A stretch of DNA of 53,431 nt, from positions 1-53,431 of the forward strand of contig CAMYYV010000005.1 of the NCBI GenBank assembly GCA_947303625.1, in the 5' to 3' direction. Position numbers and translations under genes: made by a program. The first letter of the stretch is position 1. The number at the start of each line of letters is the position of its first letter. Source of the DNA: an uncultured Bacteroidales bacterium. GTDB taxonomy: Bacteria; Bacteroidota; Bacteroidia; Bacteroidales; F082. Under the pieces are notes generated by a model. That model ran no database searches. It saw nothing but the letters and a program-made list of their open reading frames with translations, and was not told the DNA's origin. Positions 32,853 to 40,916 of the stretch are shown in pieces.

Positions 32853-35021
32853 ATGAAACGGCTGGCTCTCATCATATTATCCCTGTTTACCGTAGCGCTG
32901 GCGAAGGCACAAATCGCCGTCGACTCCCTCAGCACCGAGGCCTTGAACACCTTGCTCATCGAACAGGTAGAACGCTTAGCCGAAGACGTCGATGACGACA
33001 TGGACTATGAAGACCTGCTGGATCATTACATCTTCTATGCCGACAACCCCATCAACCTCAACAGCGACGAAATGATGCGTCTGGTGGAACTGCACCTGCT
33101 CAGTGTGTTTCAATACGAGGAACTACAGAAATACCGCCGTTACTATGGCGACTTCATGTTTTTGGACGAGCTGGAGATGGTGGAGGGCTTCGACGAAATG
33201 ACTTTGGCCATTATCCGCCCCTTGGTATGCATTGAGCAGGACAAGAGTAAAGACAAAATCACGCTCAACAAGATGGCGCGTTACGGCAAACACCAGCTCT
33301 TAGGCCGTTATGAGCAAGTCCTTGAAAAACAGCAAGGTTACCTACCCATTGACGACTCAACGCTCCTCGCCAAGCCCAACTCGCGCTACCTCGGCAGCCC
33401 ACAGAAGCTGCAGTTCAGATACACCTATAACTATAGGAACAAAGTCCGCGCCGGTTTCACCGTGGAAAAAGACGCGGGCGAGATGTTATTCACCGACAAG
33501 GTGAGCGACACCATCCAGGCCTTGCTTGGCAAGCAATACCGTCGCGGCTTCGACTTCGTTGGCTTCCACCTCTATGCCAAAGACATCGGTATTATGAAGG
33601 CCGCCGTGTTAGGCGACTACCAGCTGGCCTACGGTCAAGGGCTTACGCTTTGGTCAGGCATGAGTTTCGGCAAGGCGGGTGCAGGCAGCAGCGTGATGAA
33701 GCAAGGACGCGGCATCACACCTAAAGGCTCGGCCAGCGAGTATGGCTTCATGCGCGGTGCGGCCGTCACCTTCGGCGGCGGACCCTTCAGCGGCACCCTC
33801 TTCTACTCCAACCGCCTGATCGACGCCAACATCAGTGCCATCGACACCTTGGACAGCGAAGCTGAATTCGTCAGCAGCCTGCAAGAGACAGGCTATCACC
33901 GCACCATCGGCGAATTGACAGACCGCCATGCCATCAGGCAGCAAGTCGTCGGCGGTCATCTGTCGTATGCCGTCGCCCATTTCGAGGTCGGCTACACAGC
34001 CCACCACACCTGGCTCAACGTGCCGCTCGAGCTCAGACCCAACCACTACAACCAGTTCTACTTCCAAGGCCAAAGGCTCACCAACCAAGGCATTGATTTC
34101 AAGTATGTGAAAGGAAAATACGCGGTGTTTGGAGAAGTTGCGATGAGCATGAACTTTGACAGTACGGCCCTTCGACAGGCTCAGGGACCGTTAGGTTATG
34201 CCGGATTGGTAGGATTGACCGTTAAACCCGCAGGATATCTGAACTTCACCATCATGTATCGCGACTACGGCAGAGGCTACCAAAACCTCATGAGCAATGC
34301 TTTCGGCGAAGGCAGCCGTAACCAAGGGCAACGGGGTATCTATCTCGGCGTGGAAGCAGCTCCTGCGCCTTATTGGAACATCCTCGCCTATGCCGACCAA
34401 TTCCAATTCACCTGGCTGACCTCGCAAGTCAACGCGCCGAGCCGCGGCCACGACTATTACCTGCGCATCAGCCACAGCCTCAGCAAACGCGCCAATGCCT
34501 ACCTTCAGTTCCGTTCGAAAACCAAGATGAAGAACTCGGCTGACGGCGAGGTGTTCAGCCACTACCCTATCTTCTACACCAAGAACGCCGTGCGCTTCAA
34601 CATCACCTACCAGATCGGTTGGGACCTGCACGGCACCAACAAGGCCGAGTATGCCCATTACCACAACGAGGACGGCACCAACCAGTACGGTTATTTCCTC
34701 TGCCAAGACATCGCCTACAAGCCTGAAAACAAGCCCTATAGTCTCACCTTCCGCTACGCCATCTTCGATGCCAAAGACTACAATGCCCGCATCTATGCCT
34801 ACGAAAACGACGTGCTCTACAGCTTCAGCGTGCCCGCCCTCTACGGCAAGGGTATGAGGATATATCTCTTAGGAAAGGTTAAATTGTTCAACGCCTTGAC
34901 GCTCTACGCTCGCATCGGGCGCACCATCTACGGCGACCGCGACACAGTCGGCACAGGATTGACGTCTATTGAAGGAAATCACAAGACGGACTTAAAGGTG
35001 GAAGCGATTTGGAAATTGTAA
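32853..35021 (+). CDS. Outer-membrane protein with N-terminal helix-hairpin-helix region
   Basis: The 722-residue protein has a signal peptide (MKRLALIILSLFTVALAKAQ). Residues about 40-130 hold helix-hairpin-helix units of the ComEA kind (NPINLNSDEMMRLVELHLLS, then FLDELEMVEGFD). The remaining 550 residues are amphipathic strands typical of a large outer-membrane barrel. Such HHH-barrel proteins are widespread in Bacteroidota with unknown function; DNA uptake is sometimes suspected because of the HHH part. A copy of the interspersed repeat (34165-34189) is inserted in frame at about residue 438-446, encoding LRQAQGP. The gene ends three bases before the opposing CotH gene. Confidence 0.8.
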   Translation: MKRLALIILSLFTVALAKAQIAVDSLSTEALNTLLIEQVERLAEDVDDDMDYEDLLDHYIFYADNPINLNSDEMMRLVELHLLSVFQYEELQKYRRYYGDFMFLDELEMVEGFDEMTLAIIRPLVCIEQDKSKDKITLNKMARYGKHQLLGRYEQVLEKQQGYLPIDDSTLLAKPNSRYLGSPQKLQFRYTYNYRNKVRAGFTVEKDAGEMLFTDKVSDTIQALLGKQYRRGFDFVGFHLYAKDIGIMKAAVLGDYQLAYGQGLTLWSGMSFGKAGAGSSVMKQGRGITPKGSASEYGFMRGAAVTFGGGPFSGTLFYSNRLIDANISAIDTLDSEAEFVSSLQETGYHRTIGELTDRHAIRQQVVGGHLSYAVAHFEVGYTAHHTWLNVPLELRPNHYNQFYFQGQRLTNQGIDFKYVKGKYAVFGEVAMSMNFDSTALRQAQGPLGYAGLVGLTVKPAGYLNFTIMYRDYGRGYQNLMSNAFGEGSRNQGQRGIYLGVEAAPAPYWNILAYADQFQFTWLTSQVNAPSRGHDYYLRISHSLSKRANAYLQFRSKTKMKNSADGEVFSHYPIFYTKNAVRFNITYQIGWDLHGTNKAEYAHYHNEDGTNQYGYFLCQDIAYKPENKPYSLTFRYAIFDAKDYNARIYAYENDVLYSFSVPALYGKGMRIYLLGKVKLFNALTLYARIGRTIYGDRDTVGTGLTSIEGNHKTDLKVEAIWKL
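34165..34189 (+). repeat. Interspersed REP-like repeat, copy 1 (inside a coding sequence)
   Basis: This 25-base stretch with the core TTCGACAGGCTCAGGG is identical to 35258-35282 and nearly the reverse complement of 40797-40829. It contains the inverted arms CCCTTCGA / TCAGGGA. Here it lies in frame inside the HHH-barrel gene and adds about eight residues. Confidence 0.8.
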
Positions 35022-35023
35022 GG

Positions 35024-36652
35024 TCATTCCACCACTACCCTATCCACCTGTTGCTTTCCATCCACATTGCTAACCAAAGTATAAACCCCTTGGCTCAATC
35101 CTGGAGTGGAAATAACAAAGGCTTGCGTGTTTGAGGCATTGGAATACACCAACCTGCCCGTCATGTCATACAACCTGACATATACCTCTCCTGCCTCCGC
35201 AAAGCGGATGTTGATGCAGCCCTTGGCAGGATTGGGATAAATCTCAACGATTTGAGTCGGCCCTTCGACAGGCTCAGGGACCTCGGGGGCCTCAACATTC
35301 CACGTACCACAACCAGCATTGATTTCACCGTCTAAATAGTTGAAACGAGCGTCAAGCCATGCCCTCATGTAGTCCAGATGGCTCTCGTTGACGGTGAAGT
35401 CGGGCCAGGCCTCGTGCTCACGTTCGTAGGCACCGTTCTCCACCAATTCGTCATATTGGTTTTGGACCATTTTCATGATATGATCGGTGGTCAGGATAGA
35501 ATCGCGCAAGGCGTTATAACGTGTTTGGGCCGAGGCCACGAAACCGTTGTCGGAGCAGTCTTGAGTCAAACGGTCGAAGAAACCATTGCTCTTCAATCCT
35601 GCCGTGTTGTATGTCAGGCTGCCGTCGGTGTCCAAACCCCAGATGGCATCGAGATCCCAAGGGGCATAGATATAAGTGCTCGACTTCTTGTAGCGAGCCA
35701 GGAACAGGTTGCGGCCCATGTTGTCCATGGCCATCAAACTATTGATAAACAAGTAGTAATCGACGGCATTGTCCTTGTCGAACTGAGCGGCATACTGGGC
35801 ATAAAACACATTGTCGGAGGCATTCATCACGAAGTTAGTGAAGCTGTAGACATGGTTCCAATTGATGGCGGTGTCGCTCTCGTTGGGATACACCCACTCG
35901 TAGTTCGCCCAGGTGTCCATCGTGTTGTCGTAGTTGGGCAGGCTGTCGAAGGTAGGTGCGCCAGGGCCATTGCCCTTATACAACAATCCTCTCAGCTCGC
36001 CGTTGTATTTGCGCAGGCCAAGTTGCTTACGGTCCATACGCTCCGTGAGAGCATACACCCCCATGTATTGCTCGTTGATGAACACGTCGGCATACACCAT
36101 ACGGATACCAGGACGTGCGTCGGGTTCGCTCTCGGCATAGGGCAGCTGGTACATCTCCATCCACAACTCGTTGGCCACCTTGTCGCGAAGACGGAGCGGC
36201 TGGCTCCACATCGCCTCAAGGTTCCAGTCGTCGTCGCTACGCAGCCCGAGGAAGGTGGTGTCGGCCATCACAGTGCCCGTTTCGTCAGCCCACAACTCCA
36301 CACGATACGATTTCTTTTCGTACTGCTGCGAGGAGGTGCCACGGATCTTGAAGCCAGCATGCATCGTGATGACGTTGCCATCAGCATCCGCCACATTGAT
36401 GAGGCCATGCACGGCAGGCGAATTGACGATGGGACCGTCGGTGGTGATGGTGATAAGCGGCATCTCGCTACGATAACAGGTGTAAGCCTCTCCCCTAACC
36501 TCCATCGTTTCCTTATATGGCTTCGTGCCGTCCTGCAGGCGCCCCGTGGCCACCACGAGCTTCTTCCCGTGGTCAACGCCGTAGGTCTGCGCCGACAATG
36601 TCATGGTCATAAACACCAGTACAATTATCAATAATATTTTCTTCATATTCAA
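35024..36652 (-). CDS. CotH-family protein with type IX secretion sorting tail
   Basis: The 542-residue protein has a signal peptide (MKKILLIIVLVFMTMTLSAQ; starts at 36652 or 36646). Its middle is a CotH-like atypical kinase: RGTSSQQYEKKSYRVEL supplies the ATP-side Lys/Arg pattern, YMGVYALTERMDR the next motif and YIYAPWDLDAIWG the metal-binding Asp pair. CotH enzymes phosphorylate secreted proteins. The last about 75 residues (IVEIYPNPAKG to the end) are a type A Por sorting domain, which sends the protein through type IX secretion to the surface. A linker formed by the repeat at 35258-35282 encodes VPEPVEGP between the two parts. It follows the rel gene by 44 bases on the same strand. Confidence 0.88.
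   Translation of the reverse strand: MNMKKILLIIVLVFMTMTLSAQTYGVDHGKKLVVATGRLQDGTKPYKETMEVRGEAYTCYRSEMPLITITTDGPIVNSPAVHGLINVADADGNVITMHAGFKIRGTSSQQYEKKSYRVELWADETGTVMADTTFLGLRSDDDWNLEAMWSQPLRLRDKVANELWMEMYQLPYAESEPDARPGIRMVYADVFINEQYMGVYALTERMDRKQLGLRKYNGELRGLLYKGNGPGAPTFDSLPNYDNTMDTWANYEWVYPNESDTAINWNHVYSFTNFVMNASDNVFYAQYAAQFDKDNAVDYYLFINSLMAMDNMGRNLFLARYKKSSTYIYAPWDLDAIWGLDTDGSLTYNTAGLKSNGFFDRLTQDCSDNGFVASAQTRYNALRDSILTTDHIMKMVQNQYDELVENGAYEREHEAWPDFTVNESHLDYMRAWLDARFNYLDGEINAGCGTWNVEAPEVPEPVEGPTQIVEIYPNPAKGCINIRFAEAGEVYVRLYDMTGRLVYSNASNTQAFVISTPGLSQGVYTLVSNVDGKQQVDRVVVE
35258..35282 (+). repeat. Interspersed REP-like repeat, copy 2 (inside the CotH gene)
   Basis: Identical to the copy at 34165-34189 over 25 bases and in the same orientation on the plus strand. 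Since the CotH gene runs on the minus strand, it is read as PEPVEGP and forms the linker between the kinase-like part and the sorting tail. Confidence 0.8.
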
Positions 36653-36696
36653 AGATTTAATAATTCAAATTCATGGGATTCCCTTGCGGGAGCCAC

Positions 36697-38913
36697 TCAA
36701 TCAATCCTCACAACCTCCATAATGCCATCGATGGCTTTTATCTTATTCATCAACAGCTCCAAGGCCTCCACGTCGGAGATTTGTAGCACGATCCTACCAT
36801 CGAAATATCCTTCCTTGTCGCTGTTGAAAACAATGTTTTTCATGTTGACCTCCAGGTCCTCCGAAACGACCTTGGTGATCTTGCCAAGCAGGCCCATCAC
36901 GTCGCGGCCAAAGATGCGGATAGTTGCCTGCGAGCCTTGTTCCTCGACCCCATGCCACTTCACGTTGATGATGCGGTAGCCATAGCGTTGTTGCATCCCC
37001 TTGGCATTAGGACAATTCACACGGTGTATGCTGACGGTGCCATCACTGGTGACGAAGCCAAACACATGATCGCCTGGGATGGGATTGCAGCATTTGGCCA
37101 GCTTGTAGGTCACGTTGCCGATATCCTCTCCAATGGAAAGCGACTCCTCCACTTCTTGCGCAGGCTCTTTCTTTGAGACCTCAATCGTCTCGGGCACAGG
37201 CTTTTCCGATTTCTCGGCGCTCACTCCAAACTTGGCCGTTAGGAAGCGTTTCACGTCGGCGATATCGATTTTCTCGGTCGAGATCTGATGGTAGAGTTGC
37301 AACGAGTTCTCCACTTTGAACTCTTTGACGAGCATGTCGACGACGGTCTCCGAAAAGGGCAACTTCCAGTTTTTTAACCTGCGCTGCAACATACCCTTGC
37401 CCATTTCAGACTCTTTCAGTTCCTGTTCAAGGAGGTAGCGACGTATCTTGTTTTTGGCCTTTTCGGTCACCACGGCGTTGAGCCAGTCAGCGTTGGGTGA
37501 CTGTTTCTTGCTGGTGATAATTTCCACTTTGTCACCATTGTTCAGCACATGACGGATAGGGACCATGCGGCCGTTGACCCGAGCGCCACTGCAAGTCTCG
37601 CCCACGCGGGTGTGAATCTCGTAGGCGAAATCGAGTACTGTGGAACCCACTGGGAGCTGTTTCAAGTCGCCTTCGGGCGTGAAGATGAAGATCTTATCAG
37701 ACTTGTGTATCTTCCTGTAGGAGTTCTCAAACGACACCTCAGTGGGGTTTTCGAGCACCTCACGCACATGAAGCAGCCATTCCTCCGACGACTGCTTCTC
37801 GCCTTTATAGAGATAGTGCGCAGCCTGCCCCGTTTCAGCGATCTCATCCATGCGGGTGGTGCGGATTTGTACCTCAAACCACTGCTTGTCGGCGTAAACC
37901 ACCGTAGTGTGCAATGACTCATAGCCCGAGGCTTTCGGTTTGGTAATCCAGTCGCGGAGACGCTCCGTCATGGGCTCGTAGATGTTAGTGATGGCTGAAT
38001 ACACAATCCAGCAACACTCCTGTTCGTCCTTGAGCGCGCAATGGATGATGACGCGGGCTGCCATCAGGTCATACACCTCCTCGAAAGGCACGTTCTGTGC
38101 CTTCATCTTGGCATAGATCGACGGAATCGACTTGAGACGCCATTTGATGGAATAGGCGAATTTGTATTTGTTATTCTTCTTGGTACGTTCCAGCTCATTG
38201 TCGATGCCTTCGGAGATGCGGGCAATGAACTTCTCTGCCGTCCGCCTGCGGGCTTCCTGCGAGGCCTTGATTTTTGCTTCAATTTCGTGAAACATCTCCG
38301 GATTCTCATACAACATCAACTTCTCCTCCATCTCCGCCTTCAGTTTATAGAGGCCAAGACGATGTAGGATGGGGATGTAGATGTATTTGATTTCGTGGAA
38401 ATAACGTGCCAAACGCTCTGCATCCACATCATTTTGGTTGCGGACATCGTACACGCGGTGAACAATCTTAAGCAACACAGCTCGCATATCGTCGATGAGC
38501 GAGAGGAACATCACCTGGAAGTTATCGGAGTTGTAGGCCACCTTCTCGGTGTCGAGCTTCGAGATATCGCTGAAGTCCTCAAGTACGATGGCGACGGTCT
38601 TGCCGAATTCCTTCTCTAACTCCTTGATGTTCACGTTCTCCTTATAGTCGATGCCATGGAGGAACGAAGCCACCACAGAGATATAGCCCAGTCCCACCTC
38701 AAGTACGGCGATACGCCCCATCTCGATGAGGTGCAGCATGTAGGCCTTGCCCGAGACGAGATAGCGTCCGTCGTAATGCTCCAAACAATAGCGGTAAGCC
38801 TTGTCAATCAAATCGAGATGCTCAGGAGCGTTGACGAAGGGGTTGATGTCGTCCAGCATCGACTCATAGGCCTGCTGAATCGCCAGTATTTCCAATGAAG
38901 TGTAGCCTGACAT
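36697..38913 (-). CDS. relA: RelA/SpoT-family (p)ppGpp synthetase with inactive hydrolase domain
   Basis: The 738-residue protein makes the stringent-response alarmone from ATP and GTP/GDP. The start at 38913 overlaps the clpS stop as TAATG; a longer frame to 39003 would run into clpS. Residues 1-200 are the HD hydrolase domain, but the LLHDxxED motif reads FLHGIDYKE (84-92) and KLADRxHNMR reads KIVHRVYDVR (149-158). The metal ligands are lost, so hydrolysis is unlikely. The synthetase part keeps SIYAKM, YDLMAARVI, LRDWITKPKASGYESLHTTV and EVQIRTTRMDEIAE. TGS (about 430-490) and ACT (about 660-735) regulatory domains follow. It is therefore a synthesis-only enzyme, and a separate hydrolase is expected in the genome. 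Confidence 0.93.
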   Translation of the reverse strand: MSGYTSLEILAIQQAYESMLDDINPFVNAPEHLDLIDKAYRYCLEHYDGRYLVSGKAYMLHLIEMGRIAVLEVGLGYISVVASFLHGIDYKENVNIKELEKEFGKTVAIVLEDFSDISKLDTEKVAYNSDNFQVMFLSLIDDMRAVLLKIVHRVYDVRNQNDVDAERLARYFHEIKYIYIPILHRLGLYKLKAEMEEKLMLYENPEMFHEIEAKIKASQEARRRTAEKFIARISEGIDNELERTKKNNKYKFAYSIKWRLKSIPSIYAKMKAQNVPFEEVYDLMAARVIIHCALKDEQECCWIVYSAITNIYEPMTERLRDWITKPKASGYESLHTTVVYADKQWFEVQIRTTRMDEIAETGQAAHYLYKGEKQSSEEWLLHVREVLENPTEVSFENSYRKIHKSDKIFIFTPEGDLKQLPVGSTVLDFAYEIHTRVGETCSGARVNGRMVPIRHVLNNGDKVEIITSKKQSPNADWLNAVVTEKAKNKIRRYLLEQELKESEMGKGMLQRRLKNWKLPFSETVVDMLVKEFKVENSLQLYHQISTEKIDIADVKRFLTAKFGVSAEKSEKPVPETIEVSKKEPAQEVEESLSIGEDIGNVTYKLAKCCNPIPGDHVFGFVTSDGTVSIHRVNCPNAKGMQQRYGYRIINVKWHGVEEQGSQATIRIFGRDVMGLLGKITKVVSEDLEVNMKNIVFNSDKEGYFDGRIVLQISDVEALELLMNKIKAIDGIMEVVRID

Positions 38914-39188
38914 TAGTCCGTGATTTTCACCGTCAGTTGATGTCCGAGTAGAATGTCGTAGTATGGCTTCAGCTCCTCGAAAGTGCCGTGCATGACGGCG
39001 CATTTGCCCTTATAGTGTGTGATCCAGGCACAGGTCTCGGCCTGTTCGCGTGTATGATGGCACACCTTCATCAAGGTGTCGATGACATATTCAAAAGTAT
39101 TCACATCGTCGTTGATGAGCAGCAGGCTCTTCTCGTTCTCCACCAGCTCCTCTTCCAACACTTCAATATCTTCCTGTTCCTTGTTCAT
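38913..39188 (-). CDS. clpS: ClpS adaptor of the ClpAP/ClpCP protease
   Basis: This 91-residue protein is the N-degron adaptor that hands proteins with bulky N-terminal residues to the Clp protease. The core LLLINDDVNTFEYVIDTLM is the classic ClpS strand-helix, followed by HTREQAETCAWITHYKGKCAV, which forms the rest of the binding pocket. I start at 39188 (MNKEQEDIEVL), because the longer frame to 39296 passes through promoter sequence and into the next gene. The stop overlaps the rel start, so ClpS and the alarmone synthetase are translated together, an uncommon pairing. Confidence 0.93.
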   Translation of the reverse strand: MNKEQEDIEVLEEELVENEKSLLLINDDVNTFEYVIDTLMKVCHHTREQAETCAWITHYKGKCAVMHGTFEELKPYYDILLGHQLTVKITD

Positions 39189-39213
39189 GGATTCAAAATC
39201 AATATTCGGGGTG

Positions 39214-39242
39214 TAAAAATACGCATATTTTCCAAAACGCAA
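39214..39242 (-). promoter_or_regulatory. Possible promoter for clpS-relA
   Basis: On the minus strand TATTTTTA (39221-39214) is one base off the -7 consensus and a TTG (39242-39240) lies 18 bases upstream. It lies 25 bases before the clpS start. Weak but well placed. Confidence 0.35.
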
Positions 39243-39274
39243 GTCGAAAAACGACTGGAAAGTGTTTTTTTTCC

Positions 39275-39282
39275 TACTTTTG
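39275..39282 (+). promoter_or_regulatory. -7 promoter box before the flippase gene
   Basis: TACTTTTG fits TAnnTTTG and ends 22 bases before the ATG at 39305. No good -33 box is seen at the expected distance. Confidence 0.5.
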
Positions 39283-39304
39283 CCCCGCAAACACAACCCT
39301 TGCG

Positions 39305-40789
39305 ATGCAGAACCGCTTCATCAAAAATATCATCTTCCTGTTGTTTCTCAACCTGTTGGTGAAGCCTTTCTGGATACTCGGCATCGACCGCGAGGTGCAG
39401 AACCTGTTGGGCGACGCCTCATACGGCACATACCAAGCCCTCTTCAACTTCTCCTATCTCTTCTACATCCTGCTCGACCTCGGTATCACCAATTTCAACA
39501 GCCGTGCTGTCGCTCAGGACCCGAAGAACCTTTCGAAGCACTTCGGCGGCCTCACCGAAATCAAGCTGTTACTCGGGCTATTCTATGCCGTCGTCATCTT
39601 CGTGGTAGGCTACTTCTGCGGCTACAACGAAGGAATGAAACTCAAGCTGTTGTGCTGGTGTGGCCTCAACCAAATCCTGCTGTCGTTTATTCTCTTCCTC
39701 AGGTCAAACATACAAGGGTTGTTGCTGTTCAAGCAAGACAGCATCCTCTCTGTCTTCGACCGCGTGCTGGCCATCGTCATCATGTGCCTTGTGCTGTGGA
39801 GCGGCTGGTTTCCGATGGAAAAGTTCAATGCCATCTGGTTTTTACAGGCCCAGACCGTGGCCTACATCGCCACCCTCGTTTTCGCCTTGGCCATCGTTTT
39901 ACGCCATGCCAAAGGCATCAGTTTCAAAATCAACTTCCAGTTTTTCAAAGAGATACTACGGCAGAGCCTACCCTTTGCCTTGCTCGTCCTGCTGATGAGC
40001 GTCTACAGCCGCATCGAGCCTGTGCTGCTTGAGCGCCTTTTGGACGACCAAGGTGAGCAAGCCGGTATCTACAGCCGTGCCTACCGCCTCTTCGACGCAG
40101 GCAACAACATCTCCAACCTCTTCGCCATCATGCTGCTGCCAATGTTTGCCGCCACGCTGAAGAACAAGATAGAGCTGAACAACCTGGTCAAGACCTCGTT
40201 CAACGTCATCTTGGCTATGGCTGGCATCATCATGGTGATGTGCATCTTCTACCGCCAGGAAATCATGCATCTGATGTACAGGCCAGAAGAGGGCGAAATG
40301 GATGCCTCCTACCTCGGGCGTCTTGGACAATACGCCAACGTGTTCCCCTTGCTGATGGGCAGCTTTTTCTGCTTGTCGACGACCTACGTCTTCGGTACCC
40401 TGCTCACCGCCAACGGCAGCCTCAAGCAACTCAACTTAGTGGCCGCCGCCGGCGTGGTCATCAACATCCTGCTCAACCTCGTCGTCATCCCACGGTTCAA
40501 GGCCGTCGGCGCAGCCTGTACCAGCCTCTGCGTGCAAACCGTCACGGCGTTCCTGCAATACCTCCTCGCCAAACGCATCCTAAAGTTCGAGATGGGAGGT
40601 CGCTATTGGATCCATGTCATCCTTTTCATGGCCACCGTTGTCCTGGTAACCTTCCTAGTCAAGCAGCTGAATGTCAACTGGATGATAGGATTTGGCATAG
40701 CTTTCGCCGTCAACTGCGGCGCCATCTTCTTCACCCGACTACTTCGCTTCAAGGAGATTGTTGCCCTTGTCCTGCCCAAGAAATCCTAA
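39305..40789 (+). CDS. Polysaccharide flippase (Wzx/MATE-like)
   Basis: The 494-residue integral membrane protein has about twelve to fourteen hydrophobic helices and the N-terminal pattern of lipid-linked oligosaccharide flippases (FIKNIIFLLFLNLLVKPFWI, then NFSYLFYILLDLGITNFNSR). A central helix has LPFALLVLLMSVYSRIEPVLL, as in Wzx proteins. It would move undecaprenyl-linked sugar units across the inner membrane for surface polysaccharide. It is the first gene of the polysaccharide group. No glycosyltransferase gene is in the window, so the sugar is unknown. The group to which it belongs is clear; the exact substrate is not. Confidence 0.88.
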   Translation: MQNRFIKNIIFLLFLNLLVKPFWILGIDREVQNLLGDASYGTYQALFNFSYLFYILLDLGITNFNSRAVAQDPKNLSKHFGGLTEIKLLLGLFYAVVIFVVGYFCGYNEGMKLKLLCWCGLNQILLSFILFLRSNIQGLLLFKQDSILSVFDRVLAIVIMCLVLWSGWFPMEKFNAIWFLQAQTVAYIATLVFALAIVLRHAKGISFKINFQFFKEILRQSLPFALLVLLMSVYSRIEPVLLERLLDDQGEQAGIYSRAYRLFDAGNNISNLFAIMLLPMFAATLKNKIELNNLVKTSFNVILAMAGIIMVMCIFYRQEIMHLMYRPEEGEMDASYLGRLGQYANVFPLLMGSFFCLSTTYVFGTLLTANGSLKQLNLVAAAGVVINILLNLVVIPRFKAVGAACTSLCVQTVTAFLQYLLAKRILKFEMGGRYWIHVILFMATVVLVTFLVKQLNVNWMIGFGIAFAVNCGAIFFTRLLRFKEIVALVLPKKS

Positions 40790-40796
40790 CTACACA

Positions 40797-40829
40797 GGTC
40801 CCTGAGCCCGTCGAAGGGTCGAAGGGCCG
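40797..40829 (-). repeat. Interspersed REP-like repeat, copy 3 (intergenic, inverted)
   Basis: This is the reverse orientation of the copies at 34165 and 35258. It differs by one substitution (GCCCGTC for GCCTGTC) and an eight-base internal duplication (GTCGAAGG). It follows the flippase stop, in non-coding sequence. Confidence 0.75.
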
Positions 40830-40849
40830 GCTCTAAGAAAAACACCCTA

Positions 40850-40894
40850 AAATGACATTTTTCATTGTCATTTCAAGGGAATTCCCTATTTTTG
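40850..40894 (+). promoter_or_regulatory. wzz promoter with two overlapping palindromes
   Basis: TATTTTTG (40887-40894) is a good -7 box and TTG at 40865-40867 is a -33 box with a 19-base spacer. An inverted repeat AAATGACA (40850-40857) / TGTCATTT (40866-40873) overlaps the -33 box. A perfect 12-base palindrome AGGGAATTCCCT (40876-40887) fills the spacer up to the -7 box. Both could be operators; the first could also be the flippase terminator. Confidence 0.6.
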
Positions 40895-40916
40895 ACGACT
40901 TATTTCACACATAATT

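Noticed and set aside
35378-36634. Plus-strand frame of 418 residues opposite the CotH gene
   Set aside because: It is antisense to a gene with clear CotH motifs and a sorting tail, and its product shows no recognisable domain; it is an open shadow frame.
38914-39003. N-terminal extension of the RelA frame
   Set aside because: It overlaps clpS and has no RelA-like residues; the TAATG overlap at 38913 gives the natural start.
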